From the NCBI GenBank assembly GCA_946122785.1, contig CAMGYJ010000002.1, positions 22,604,492 to 22,668,491 of the forward strand: 64,000 bases of DNA. The letters are read 5' to 3'. The position numbers and the translations under genes are program-made. Shown piece after piece: positions 21,971-33,900 of the stretch; position 1 is the stretch's first letter; every line of letters begins with the position of its first letter. The notes under the pieces are model-generated. The model ran no database searches, had not been told where the DNA came from, and saw only the letters and a program-made list of their open reading frames with translations. This DNA is from Linum tenue (taxonomy: Eukaryota > Streptophyta > Magnoliopsida > Malpighiales > Linaceae).

Positions 21971-24900
21971 ATGTCTATGTCTATGTCGATTGATTTACAA
22001 ACTAAAATTCTCGCGTGGAATGTTGGCGGTGCAGGTGGAAGAGCCTTCCTCCGGGCTCTGAAATTGGTCATCCACACTCATCGCCCTGATATTGTTGTCC
22101 TCTTGGAGCCTCAGATTAGTGGAGCTGCGGCGAACTCGCTGTGCGATAGACTGGGCTTCCCCAAATCCATCCGGGTGGAAGCTTCGGGGCGCAGAGGCGG
22201 TATCTGGGTCTTCTGGAACCACAATGTTTCCTCGGCTGTGATGGTTTCGGCGTGTCATCAGCACATCACTCTCCAGATTGAACAGTCGAATCGCAGACCC
22301 TGGATGCTCACGGCGGTCTACGCCTCTCCCAAGTACAGTGAGCAACACCCTCTCTGGGAAACCATATTCAGGGAAAGCAGGCGCTTTGATATCCCGTGGC
22401 TGCTTACGGGGGATTTCAAGCGATCCGTGACCTAGAGGAGAGGGCCAACCCGCCTGCTAGTAATACTGCCAGAAGGTGTCGTCTCTTCAATGACAGGATC
22501 AACAAGGCTGAGCTGGTTGACCTTGGCTTCTCGGGTCCGAAATACACTTGGACCAGGGGAGATCAACCCCAAACGTACAGGGCGAGCCGGCTGGACAGAA
22601 GTCTGTGCAATGTGGCTTGGAATGAAGCCTTCCCTAATACCTCGGTTATTCATCTCCCGCGGGCGCAATCGGACCACAACCCCATCTTAACCTCGGTGGC
22701 CTCCCATAACGGATCATCCCCCAATGATCGTCCCTTCCGCTTGGAGGCTGCCTGGTTCAGTCATGAGAATTTCCAAGACTTCGTGACAACCACTTGGAAC
22801 GAGCAGGTTCCCCTGCCGAATGCTCTCCTCAATCTGGCAGGGGGTCTCAGGGAATGGAACTCTACTACTTTTGGGAATATTCAGAAGAAAAAGGCCCGCT
22901 TCCTAGCTCGTATCAGGGGAGTGGAAACCAAACTTGCCGTGCTTTTCTCCCCCGGTTTGGCAAAGCTTCACTCTAAACTTGAAGCTGAGCTGGAGAGAGT
23001 GTTGGAACAAGAAGAGATATATTGGTTCCAGCGAGCTAGAGACAATTGGGTAAAGTTCGGAGAGAGGAACACTGCTTATTTTCACCTGCAGACCAATTTG
23101 AAGAGGAGGCGGAAGAAGATCGAGGCGCTGCAGGATGACAATGGTACCTGGGTGTCTGAGCCACATTCCATAGCCCAGATAGTTTTTGAGTTTGTTACTA
23201 AACTCTATCTGCAGGATGATTCGGCCTACGAAGACAGACTGCCGAAGGGCTCTTTCCCTCGGCTGAGCCAAGCTGAAATGATCACTCTGCTGCGTCCCTT
23301 CTCTGTCATGGATATCCATAGGGCAATTTTTGAAATGAAACCTTTTCAAGCCCCTGGGCCTGATGGATACCACGCAGCCTTCTATCAGCAGTTTTGGAGA
23401 GTAGTGGGTAAGGCGATGGCTGACATGGCTCTGGAATTCTTCTCGACAGGGACGCTGCCAGAGTCAGTTACTGACTCTACCTTGGTTCTGATCCCTAAAG
23501 TTGAGGTTCCTGAGAAAGTGACCCAGCTTAGACCTATCTCCCTCAATAATGTCTGCCTGAAAGCGATCACCAAGGCGATGACTAGCAGATTGAAGCCTAT
23601 TATGAGGAATCTTGTCTCTCCTCGTCAGAGTAGCTTCATCCCGGGTAGACAGACTGCCGATAACATTCTGGTTGTTCAAGAAGTCTTACACTCCTTCAGA
23701 AAGAAGAGGGGGAGAAAAGGGGGGCTGGTATTCAAGATCGATTTGGAGAAGGCTTATGACAGGCTGAGATGGGATTTCCTAAGAGACACTCTCAAGGAGG
23801 TTGGACTCCCTAGCTCATGGATCAGCTGCATCATGTACTGTGTGGAACAGAATAGGATGCGGATTCTTTCGAACGGAGATCTGTCCCAACCGATATACCC
23901 GTCCCGAGGAGTTCGTCAGGGAGACCCTCTTTCCCCTTACCTTTTTGTTCTTTGTATGGAGCGTCTATCTCACAGGATTGATGAAGCTGTTCTAAACGAA
24001 CAGTGGAAACCTGTGAGGCTTTCCGCGAATGGTCCCCCTCTAACCCATCTTTTCTTTGCAGATGATCTTCTATTGTTTGCAGAAGCAGAGTCGCGCCAAA
24101 TTGATGTGGTCAAGCAATGTCTGGAAGACTTCTGCTATAGCTCTGGTCAAAGGGTGAATTTTCACAAGTCTATCATGTATGTGTCACCTAATTTATCTCG
24201 CAGGAAAGCTTCTATCTTGAGTCAGCGTGCCGGGATTCCCCTAAAGGCGGCGCTCGGGAGATATTTGGGTATCCAAGCTATTCAGGAGCGTGTGACGAAG
24301 GATCGATACCAGCCCCTTCTTCTGCGCATCCAAAAGCGTATGGCTCCGTGGAAGGCAAAGCGCCTTTCCTTTGCTGGCCGTCTGACCTTGGCGAAATCCG
24401 TGGCTGCCTCGCTTCCTGTGTACAACATGCAGACGGAGCTCCTTCCTAGCAGCGTATGCAAGTCCATTGATAAGCTTAGCAGAGATTTCATCTGGGGTGA
24501 TGATGAAAACAAGGCCAAGATGCATCTAGTGAGTTGGGATGTGATGACCCGTCCTAAACCACTAGGGGGAGTGGGGATCAGACCGACCAGGCAAGCGAAC
24601 TTGGCTCTTCTAGCCAAGAATGGATGGAGATTACTTAAAGACAAGGAGTGCCTTTGGACTCAGATTATGAGGGCGAAATATGGGCGCCAAAGACAAGGAC
24701 TTGAAGTTATCCGGCCTTCTCAGGGAAGTTCCTTCACCTGGGCTAGCATTGCTAAAACTGCTAGTCTTATTAAGCAGGGATGTGCGTGGAACATTAAGAA
24801 CGGGAAGAGAACTAATTTTTGGCTTGATATTTGGGTTTCGCAGGTTCCTCTTCGGGATTTGGCAATTGACAGCATCCCGATGGACTTGGAGGGGAAAAAA

Positions 24901-26172
24901 GTTGCTGAGATGGTTCGGGATGACGGCACGTGGAAAACGGAGCTTTTTGAGCACCTCCTACCAAGCGAGATCACTCAAAAAATATTGAGCACCATGGTTG
25001 ATACGCTGTCGCAGGAGGATGATGATATCTTTTGGGCGGCGGCTGCTGATGGAAAATTCTCCACCAAGTCAGCGTATAACCTTCTTACCCAGCATTCCCA
25101 GCATCTCTCCGCCCACGACGAGAAGACTTGGAAGACTATCTGGCGCCTCCCCACCCCGGAGCGTGTTAGGAGTTTCATGTGGCTGGCGTCTTCAAACAAG
25201 CTAGCTACAAATGTGATGCGCCATTTCCGGCGAGTTGCGGATTCCCCCTGCTGTATGCGCTGCCCGGGAGTCCCCGAAACAGACCTCCATATTTTGAGAG
25301 ATTGCCCGCCAGCCTTGTTCTTCTGGGCGCGCCATGTGCCCTCTGAGATGCAGCAAAGGTTCTTCAGCTCTAATCAGCAGGATTGGTTCCGGGATAATTT
25401 GATGTGCTCTACTTCTACTACCTCGGGAATGGAGTGGCCTGCCTTCTTCAGCACCGCCTCTTGGCTCCTCTGGAAGAATAGAACCACTGCGGCTTTTAAA
25501 GGAATCGGGGCGGCGCTGACCACTCACTCGCTTGAGCATTCGATCATTGCAAGGGCGAAGCTGTGGCATGACTCGTGGGTCTCTCCTTCTCCCCTGCAGA
25601 ATACCAGGTCGCAGGCCGTGGAGAGAACGTTGGCTAATATTGGGTGGACTCCACCGGTGGAAGGGTGGACGACTCTGAATGTTGACGGAGCCTCGAACGG
25701 GAATCCGGGGCCAGCAGGGGCTGGTGGACTTCTTCGGGATCACACCGGGCGATGGATCAAAGGATTTGTCTCAAATGTCGGGTCGGCGTCAGCAACCCTT
25801 GCGGAACTTTGGGCCATCAACCATGGCATTGACCTCGCCTGGAAAGAGGGGTTCAGAACCTTGAAGATCGAGTCAGACTCAAAAATGGCGATCCAACTCA
25901 TTGAGAACAGGCATGATCCGGTTCACCCCTATGCCACTATTTTGTCCACTATTCGGAGGAAGATTAGCAATGACTGGTTGGTCCGTATTGTTCATACGTA
26001 CAGAGAAGGGAATAGAGCTGCGGACTGGCTCTCGAAGCACAGTCTCGTCTTTCCTTACGGTACGCATGAGCTTGTGGATCCTCCGGTCGGTCTAGTCTCC
26101 ATTTTACGTGATGATATGATGGGTACTACTCAGGAGAGACGCATCGTCGTCCCGTCCTCTTCCTCTCTGTAA
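21971..26172 (+). pseudogene. LINE ORF2 (endonuclease, reverse transcriptase, RNase H) with one frameshift
   Basis: The endonuclease begins MSMSMSIDLQTKILAWN at 21971. Asn in AWNVGG and Glu in LLEPQI are present. At about 22418-22420, inside the GDFN block, one base is missing, and reading continues in the next frame to 26172. The rest is uninterrupted: SDHNPIL, YFHLQTN, QAPGPDGY, LRPISLNN, KIDLEKAYDRLRWDF, catalytic FADDLLLF, a zf-RVT region (CCMRCPGVPETDLHI) and an RNase H domain (NVDGASNGNPG, LAELWAI, ESDSKMA, RAADWL). About 1,400 codons in total, full family length. The single lesion suggests a recent copy. Confidence 0.9.
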
Positions 26173-26232
26173 CCCCTGTATCTTCTTTTTCTTGGCTCCG
26201 GCCTCCTTTCAATGCAAAAAAAAAAAAAAAAA

Positions 26233-26461
26233 GAGTTTGATAATAAAATTTCCAAGGATCGTTATAAAAGGAAAGTTTTGACAGCTCCTAAAGAACCGCC
26301 GACAAATAAATAGAAACAATATTTCTTTCTTTCTTTCTTTTTTATGAATTTTATGGCGCGAGGAAATGGGAAAGCTACATAAAAACAAAAAATTATTTCT
26401 CTAAGGTGTTATTGCAACGACAAACATTTTCCCATTACTTGGCTCAAAAGGATTCATACTC
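26233..26461. other. Short intergenic spacer
   Basis: AT-rich, with a (CTTT)n run at about 26322-26341. It contains the presumed UGT 3' UTR on the minus strand. Nothing else seen. Confidence 0.5.
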
Positions 26462-27961
26462 TTACGACTTGGAGCATCCATCATTGTTTCTCTTATCTCG
26501 TAGATCCGTCAGTTCTTGCACCAACAATTCCATATCGAAATAAGACGACCCACCTTCTTCATTAGCCATCACAGCAATTTCCTTGAGCTTCCTAGCTCTG
26601 CTCCTCATTTCTTCAGCCTCTTCACCAACCATCACTCGAGTGATCGCACTCTGTATCTCTTCCCTTCCCACGATGATTTTCCTCTCTTGTATCGACCATT
26701 CCTCAGCCCCAACTCCGACCCCAATCTTCAAAACATCAGTCACCAATTTCTCGTTCAAGAACTGCTCGGCTTGAAGCGGCCACGTCACCATCGGCACCCC
26801 TGCGCACACACCTTCCAGCGTCGAGTTCCACCCGCAGTGAGTCACGAACCCTCCAATGGCCCCGTGGTCGAGAATCAACACCTGAGGCGCCCATCCTCTG
26901 ATCACCAGTCCTTTCCCGCCCTCTGTAATTCTCTCTTCAAACCCTTCCGGCAGCCATTCTTCCTTCTTCACAACCCAGATAAAGCTGATCTGCCTCGACA
27001 ACAATGTCTCTAGAGCCGCGGCAATCTCGCGTAGTTGGTCCGCGTTGAAAGGTATTGGTATGCTCCCGAAGCATATGTAGATGACAGAATTGGGTTCTTT
27101 GGAGTCGAGCCATCTCAAACATGATTCGTGTCTGTCAATTGCAGCAGCAGAATCTCCCCTTTCCGCTTTGTGTTTCATGTCGTCTTTGTTGCTGAGTGAC
27201 AATGGACCAATGAACCATGCCTTTCTTCCCATTTCGTGTTTGTAGTGTTCTGGGTACCCTGGCTCAAGCTCGTAGAAACTGTTCACCACAACTCCGTAGC
27301 TTGTCACCTCTGATTCCAGCATCAGGTCTCGGAGTTCTTTGACGCTCGGATCGTCATCGTTCACCTCGGGTCGAAACTCCCCGGGGATTCGCCCTCTGGT
27401 GACTCGGATTTCGTGCGGCAGGCCGGGGAGGAGAAAGGGTTCGGAATCGGATTCGACGCGTTTGTGAGGTTGGTGGCGGTTGAGGCATTCACACAAACAC
27501 ATGGCGAACGACCCCGTCGCGTTGAAATACAGCCTCGGAATGTCGAGTTTGCGGGCGGATTCTGAAGCCCAGTGGAAGGGGAAGTCAGCGACCAGGCAAT
27601 CGGGCCGCCATTGTTGGAGGAGCTCCTCCACCGGGCGGCGGAGGAGCTCCATTGACTTGTAGAATGTGACCACCATTTCGAAGGACTCGTTCGCCCTGCT
27701 GAGGTTCTCGCAGCCTTCCGGCAGGCCGGCCTCGGCGGCGGGGAACTCGACGACGTGGGTCCGGATTTGGAGACCCAGCTGGGCGTCACGGTCGATCTTG
27801 CCGGAGAAGAGAGGGGCGTTGAGCGGAGTGGTGATGATCGTGGACTTCACGCCGTGGCGGGCAAAGAGCCTCGCCATGTCGGTGATTGGGATCATGTGGC
27901 CTTGAGCCAAGAAGGGGAGGAAGACGACATGGAGCTGCTGCTGCTGCTGATTTGGATCCAT
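26462..27961 (-). CDS. UDP-glycosyltransferase, UGT73-like
   Basis: Cytosolic family-1 glycosyltransferase that transfers a sugar, probably glucose, to a small phenolic or terpenoid acceptor. Intronless, 499 residues from MDPNQQQQQLHVV at 27961. An ATG 74 codons upstream (28183) would add an unrelated leader, so I prefer the internal start, which places the conserved N-terminal LHVVFLPFLAQGH at the usual position. Catalytic His22 (AQGHMIP) and Asp126 (VADFPFHWA) are present. The PSPG box (about residues 355-400) starts WAPQVLILDH, contains THCGWNSTLEG and ends QAEQ; the final Gln is typical of UDP-glucose users. Five Gln from a CTG/CAG run follow the start. The group D/UGT73 call rests on motifs such as GHMIPITDMARLFA. 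The acceptor cannot be told from sequence. Confidence 0.92.
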   Translation of the reverse strand: MDPNQQQQQLHVVFLPFLAQGHMIPITDMARLFARHGVKSTIITTPLNAPLFSGKIDRDAQLGLQIRTHVVEFPAAEAGLPEGCENLSRANESFEMVVTFYKSMELLRRPVEELLQQWRPDCLVADFPFHWASESARKLDIPRLYFNATGSFAMCLCECLNRHQPHKRVESDSEPFLLPGLPHEIRVTRGRIPGEFRPEVNDDDPSVKELRDLMLESEVTSYGVVVNSFYELEPGYPEHYKHEMGRKAWFIGPLSLSNKDDMKHKAERGDSAAAIDRHESCLRWLDSKEPNSVIYICFGSIPIPFNADQLREIAAALETLLSRQISFIWVVKKEEWLPEGFEERITEGGKGLVIRGWAPQVLILDHGAIGGFVTHCGWNSTLEGVCAGVPMVTWPLQAEQFLNEKLVTDVLKIGVGVGAEEWSIQERKIIVGREEIQSAITRVMVGEEAEEMRSRARKLKEIAVMANEEGGSSYFDMELLVQELTDLRDKRNNDGCSKS

Positions 27962-28147
27962 GACTAGAGATAGAAGTGAAATTCGAGTTACAGGGACAAA
28001 GGAAGATTGTATACGAATATTAAAACGAAGAAGATTGATGTATATATGGAAGAACTGAATTTCTGAACGTACGTGGAATAAAGAATGTGGCGTTATTGAG
28101 AAATTAGAATGCGGTCGTATTTGTAAAACGAAAGTGGAAGGGATAAT

Positions 28148-29595
28148 AAATTGAAGTCGATGTAACCACGGTCTTAAATTCATGCATATGTTAAAGAAGT
28201 AACATTCTTACAACTTCAGTTTAACTACCATTTCAATTTATGTTACTTGTTAATTAGTACGCTCTACAATATGTGAAAATCTGTTATGGAGTTTTGGACA
28301 TGATCACTAATGTCATCTGCTAATTTAGTCTCTAATTGGGACGAATTCCAAAAATACACATGTTTTTTTTTAAATCTCAAAATACACACGTTATAAAAAA
28401 AATTCCCCAAAAATACACATGTTTGGGCATTACCGCTGTTGTCAACCGCAGTGAATGCATTCACCGCGGCAGACCAAAGCGGTGAATGCATCACCGCGGT
28501 TGACGGCCGCGGTGAATGCCCGACTTAACTCTGAAACTTCAAACAAACGTAACTTTGCGCTCGGTTATGCGATTGTACATAATTTTTTTTATTCCATATA
28601 ACTTTTCAAGATCTTTCAATCTGCAACAAGACTTCATCTAAAAAATATGTCGTTTGTTACCTCGAACGAGCAATTTTTCGATTTTGCCAAACTTTGGAAG
28701 GACATAACTTTTAACTCATCAATCCGAACGTCATAAAGTTTTTTTTTATTGCACGAAACTTTTTAAGAACTACAACTTTGACTAGGAAATAATTTTTAAA
28801 AAAAGAAGTATTTTTGGGTATACGGGATTTTGGGAATAAATTTGCCTTTACTTTTCACAAATCCACATACTTTCCAAAATTATGGTTATAATAAAAGTTG
28901 TAGTACTTCAAAAGTTATGCAAAATCAAAAAAAAATTACATGACATTCGGATTGTGGAGCACAAAGTTATGATCTTCCTAAGTTTGTCAAAATCAAAAAA
29001 TTGCTCATTCGGGGTAGCAAATGATTTTTTTTTTTGGGATGAAGTCTTATTTCAGATTGAAAGATCTTGAAAAGTTACGTGGAATAAAAAAAATTCGCTA
29101 CAATCGGGTAACCGAGCGCAAAGTTACGTTTGTTTGAAGTTTCAGTGTTACGTCAGGCATTCACCGCTTTGGTCTGCCGCGGCGAATGCATTAACTGCGG
29201 TTGACAACAGTGGTGATGCCCAAACATATGTATTTTGGGAAAAAAAATTATAACGTGTGTATTTTGGAAAATTTTTTTAAAAACATGTGTATTTTGAGAT
29301 TTTTTCCCTCTAATTGAGTAGAGTTTCATTAAAAAAATGAAGAAACAAATTGAAGTCAATGTAACTACCACCTTAAATGCATGCTATATGTTAAAAAAAT
29401 AACCTAATAAGAACTTCAGTTTACTTATGGTTTCTATTTAACATGCGGGAAATTCTTTCACGGGCATTTGGGAATAACATAAACAGAAGTTTTAGTCTCT
29501 AGTTTGAATAAAATTTTATTAGTAAAACAAAGGGACAAGTTGAAGTCAACATAACCACCGTCTTCAATTCATGTCACAACTTTCAGTTTCTTGTA
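28148..29595. repeat. Degenerate tandem array (three units) split by a foldback element
   Basis: Near-copies of a segment with TTGAAGTC-ATGTAAC and CTTCAGTTT start near 28148, 29347 and 29536; the sequence preceding units 2 and 3 is similar too (TTTAGTCTCTA). Without the inserted 969-bp element the spacing would be roughly 190-230 bp. No coding content seen. Confidence 0.6.
28339..29307. mobile_element. Foldback Mutator-like element (long terminal inverted repeats), 969 bp
   Basis: The two halves are inverted copies of each other over about 450 bp each: the left ACCGCGG/GCATTCACC block, the CAAACAAACGTAACTTTGCGC block and the CTTTCAATCTG block all recur in reverse order on the right. Ends are GGAC...CAAAAATACACATG and, reversed, GGAA...CAAAATACACATG. 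A 9-bp duplication CTCTAATTG at 28330-28338 and 29308-29316 is the size expected of Mutator-like transposons. No transposase. RNA across it would form a very long hairpin. Confidence 0.85.
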
Positions 29596-30243
29596 CTGCT
29601 TTAATAGTCTGCGCTCAAATATGAAAAAATAGAAAAAATAATTTATCAACGTTTGAGACCTGATTATTAATACATCTGTCTTACATATTTGATCATGCTC
29701 CTCATGCTAAACATAGCTTCATTTTGGTCCGTAACACGAAACTTAAACTACATTAAAAGAGCATCCCTCATCCATACGCAAATAAATCCCATAAAAGTAA
29801 AGTTGGAAAGAGCATTAGACATTAGAAAATTGAAAAATCAAAGGAATGAAATCCATAACAAGAAACCGGCCCAAGGTTACTGGCTAAGCACACACCTGAA
29901 TAATCTGATTGCGCTAATCTGAAACACACTAATGTAGCTGATTATACTTTGCCCACCTAAGTTGGAAAGGGAAAAGGTAACTAGTCACCTTCACTGGTCC
30001 TTCATCGTCTCCGACAAAGCACCAGTTTCATCGCAAGACAGCACACCAATTCAGACTCTGAACAAAGACTCTCTGTGTGTTCTTTTTCGTGTAAACATAG
30101 AGAAACAAATACCAAGAAGATCCAGGCAAGTAAAGAACCAAAAACATAAACAATGTTGAGCTCAAAAGCCTACCACGTTCATTCTAACATAATCAAGCAA
30201 ACAAGAGAATGTGGGAATGGTTTCCTGATGCAGCAGCTGAGAT
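29596..30243. other. Upstream region of ankyrin-PGG gene 1
   Basis: AT-rich. From about 30100 it matches the region from 51485 upstream of the second ankyrin-PGG copy, marking the left edge of the duplicated segment. No gene supported. Confidence 0.55.
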
Positions 30244-30250
30244 TATATAA
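30244..30250 (+). promoter_or_regulatory. TATA box of ankyrin-PGG gene 1
   Basis: TATATAA, 55 bases before the start codon, in the conserved context AGCTGAGAT-TATA. The duplicate copy has TATACAA at the same place (51610-51616). Confidence 0.6.
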
Positions 30251-30298
30251 GCCCGCACTAACTACAGTGCTCAAAGTAATTAAGCATTCCAACAAACC

Positions 30299-33200
30299 AT
30301 GGGGCAGGAAAATACCTTGTTTGATGACGTAATGCAGGGCAGGTGGGAGAGAGTGGTGACAGCATATGCAGATCCTGAAACCCAGAAGTCCAGGATCACC
30401 ACATCAGAAGACACAGCCTTGCACATTGCCATTTTGAACGGGCAAACCGAGATCGTGAGGCAGCTAGTGGAGCAGATACACGACGAACACGCTGCAGCAG
30501 TTCTGATGTTGCAGAATGTGAGGGGATCCACGGCTATCCACCTGGCAGCAGCAGTTGGCGATGCTGACATGTGTGGATCCGTGGCTTACAAGGCTCCCGC
30601 TGAGGTCATCGGGATCAGCAACGGAGAAGGTGAAACCCCTCTCTTCCTGGCAGCCATGTCTGGCAAGACATGGAATTTCTTCCTTCTCCTGGACAGACTT
30701 GAAGAGGAGAAAGCGGACGAGATTTGTCACAGAAGGTCTTGCAAAGGTGACACCATTCTTCATGCTGCCATCTCCGGTGAACACTTTGGTAATAAATGTA
30801 CACACATTAAACACTTCCATATGCAAGTACATATTTAATTTTTACTGAACAAAGTTACTATACATGTAAGCAGAGTTGGCATATCATATAATACAGAAGT
30901 GGCCAGACCTTGTGAACACAAGAAGGGAAGATGGAGCTTCTCCTCTACATATTCTTGCTGGAAAGCCCAGCGCATTTAGAAGCAGTTCTCACTTTAGCCT
31001 GTGTGATCGTATCATCTACTCCTGTGAGAATTTTGAATGCTCCATGCCCACTTGCATTACTAGTTAATGAAAGGCAAATGGCACTTGCTTAAACTAGGCT
31101 AATTTCTCATTCCAGGCGCGAATGTTGATGATCTAGACCAAACAAGCGGTTCATCGGGATTGATAGATATAGGCAGGGGTCATAATTACCCAGAAAATTA
31201 TGAAACATGCATGACCTTCTTCCATTGGATGAAGAAGCTATCAAGTGAGTTTGATCTTATCCCCAGACTCAACTCAAAAACTTCCATGGTAACTTAACAA
31301 AGACAAAATGATTTAGAAAAATCTTTATCATGATTAATATGCTGTTGCAGTCTCCTGTCTTGTTCGTCCAATCCATAAATGTGTGAGCCAGGAAAGCAAC
31401 GTCGATGATCCTGAAAGCTTCAGAAAGGAAACAATTCAAGGTAAAAGCATATAATTTTAGTGAGAGCCACTGTCAGGCACAAACGAACTTGTTAATCAAC
31501 CATGACTTTATTTCCTTGGAGATCATTTTCAGGTGCTGGGTTTGGAAGAAGAGTAAATCTCAAAGAAGTTTTCCCACCAAATTATGCAACAATAATCGAT
31601 TTTTTCAAGCTCGTGTTAATGACACTGCTGCTTATTCTTGGCTTCGGTGAGTACCCTTTCTCTGTCTTTAGTGATAAATAACTTTGTCGTATATAAAAAT
31701 ATCCATGTTAAATGGCTTACCATCAATCGCATGCAGGACATGCAAGAGTCACTAAGATCAAAAGAATGAAATCGGCACACACATGGGCGAATATTGTCTT
31801 GAAAACATTGGTTGACAGCGCTTCACTATATAGGTACGAGAACAGTGGTCGAAAACCCACCAATGGAGACATAGACCCAGCGCAAATCCCAGAATTCCCA
31901 ACTGAAGATCAGCATTCTCAGAATTCTGTGATCAACACCAATGAGCCTGAAACTGGAGGTGAAGACCAAACATTTAGTTCATCAAATTTCAGGAACATGA
32001 ATTGCACTGATTATGATAATAAACAGTAAATTCACGCTAAACGCAGCTACAAAATCAACCACAACTTTCCTTTCTAGTTTCTAGCCTGATTATTATGAGC
32101 ATTGCTCTGAAGTTTTCCTTCTCTCTAATGAACAGAGAAAGCCATACTAGTTGCAACGCATATGGGAATAACTGACATGGTGGACAAGTTTATGAAGGCA
32201 TCCCCAGCCGTAAATCGAGAGTTAGACATGGAGAATGAAAATCTTGTCCTTGTGTCATACAAGAAGGAAAATCTACCTCATCTTGGATCAGTGAGCAAAG
32301 AAACCCCAATACTGATAGCAGCAAAGATGGGAGTCAAAGAAGTAGTGCAGAAAATACTGGAAACATTTCCTATTGCTATTCATGATCAGGACATTGATAA
32401 TAAGAATGTTGTGCTCTTGGCTGTAGAGAACAAACATGTCCAAGTCTTTAAATTGCTTACGGAGAAGGTTATACTGAAGGAGAGTGTGTTTGGCCAAGTA
32501 GACAAAGATGGGAACAGCGCATTGCACCTAGCTGCAACTTTTGGAGATTCTCGACCTTGGCTTATACCAGGAGCTGGCCTGCAAATGCAGTGGGAACTCA
32601 AGTGGTACAAGGTAACTTTACATATCTATATTCTGGAGGTTGGCTTCCCGGGATTTCTGTTTCCTATAAAAGTACTTAAAAGAAAGGACTAGTTCATAGT
32701 ACATTTTCTAGAGTTGGAGCACTTGCACCTTCAGGGTTATTTTTAGCCTACCCAGAACCATAACATTAGTTCAGAACCCTTAACATGATCTGGAAGGTTA
32801 AGAAGACTCTGTTAGGTCCCAGTTGAACAGAGAACATAGACCTTCCACCAATGATACGGGTCTTTGGGGTAAGAACGAAACATCAAGTTCTTCTTATGGA
32901 GAAAAAGAGCACAAGTTTTCTTCACTTCTTTCCTTGATTCATATTTGAAGTAAAGTTATACATATATAGCCGGTCAATGACTTGATACTTACTCTAACTA
33001 AAAGCAGAAGCTATTTCTAATACAATCAAAACTAAATTGTCTGCTAGAACTAGGAAAGGAAAAGCATAACAACTTTACTGCTTAGACTAGAAATCAAACG
33101 GTTAATGACTAGGTAAAGAAATCAATAAGCATGTTAAAAACTAACAATGTAACTAACATAGTATAATCAATCTTTACAAGGCCATCTAAGCACAATAAGT

Positions 33201-33900
33201 TTGAAATTTGCCATCTTTAAGATTTACCAGATAAACTTGAATTATGTGGCCATGTGGGGTCTCTGATAAATAACTGTCTTTTGTGCAGTTCGTTAAGCAG
33301 TCAATGCCACCCAACTTCTTTCGCCAATACAACAAGAGAAATCACACCCCGAAGCAGATCTTATTGGAAACCCACAAACAACTTGCAAAAAGTGGTAGTG
33401 AATGGCTCACCAAAACCAGCGAGTCATGCTCAGTTGTTGCTGCACTTGTAGCAACAGTTGCATTTGCAGGATCATCAACCGTCCCTGGAGGCAACAAAGA
33501 AGATACCGGTACCCCTGTTCTTGAACAGGAGCCAGCATTTAATATCTTTGCCATCACATCGTTGGTTGCCCTCTGCTTATCCGTAACATCGCTTGTAACT
33601 TTTCTTACCATCCTCACTTCCCGCTTTGACCACAAAGATTTCGCCAAGTCACTGCCTCGGAAGCTAATTTGGGGTTTAACATCACTCTTCCTTTCCATAG
33701 CTTCCATGCTGGTCTCCTTTTGTGCAGCCCATTTCTTTGTTCTGAAAGACAGCCTGAGAATGTTTTCATATCCAGTGTACGCTGCAACTTGCTTGCCAGT
33801 GACCATTTTCCTTCTTTCAACCTTCTCCCTCTACTATGATCTCATTTGTGCGATATACTCAAAGGAGCCACAACACAGTTTAAAGGAGTTTCATCCCTAG
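30299..33900 (+). CDS. Ankyrin-repeat membrane protein with PGG domain (ITN1/ACD6-like), copy 1
   Basis: Plant ankyrin protein with a C-terminal four-helix PGG membrane domain; relatives act at the plasma membrane in stress and defence signalling (family knowledge). Eight exons in phase: 30299-30788, 30874-31023, 31116-31244, 31351-31440, 31533-31646, 31737-31958, 32136-32611 and 33289-33900, giving 760 residues. N-terminal ankyrin repeats carry EDTALHIAILNG, GSTAIHLAAAVGD, GETPLFLAAMSG and GDTILHAAISG; ASPLHILAGKPSAF follows. Exon 5 encodes a hydrophobic helix (LVLMTLLLILGFG). Exon 7 adds ankyrins (ETPILIAAKMG, GNSALHLAATFGD). Exon 8 is the PGG domain (SSTVPGGN at about residue 625) with four membrane segments. 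All introns are GT-AG. Full length for the family, no breaks. Confidence 0.93.

Larger units (their letters stand above)
21201..26232 (+). mobile_element. Second L1-type LINE, 5'-truncated, GC-rich
   Basis: Plus-strand LINE with the tail of ORF1, ORF2 and a poly-A tract at 26216-26232. Base composition changes sharply from AT-rich to GC-rich at about 21200, which I take as its 5' end. A tentative 5-bp duplication AAGAG (21196-21200 and 26231-26235) brackets it but is too short to prove the border. Codon use and protein sequence differ clearly from the first LINE, so the two are not copies of one family. Confidence 0.85.

Noticed and set aside
26462..28183. UGT start at 28183
   Set aside because: It adds 74 residues unlike any UGT N-terminus; the Met at 27961 places the family start correctly.
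28264..29371. Small proteins within the foldback element
   Set aside because: They are short frames within inverted-repeat arms without motifs.
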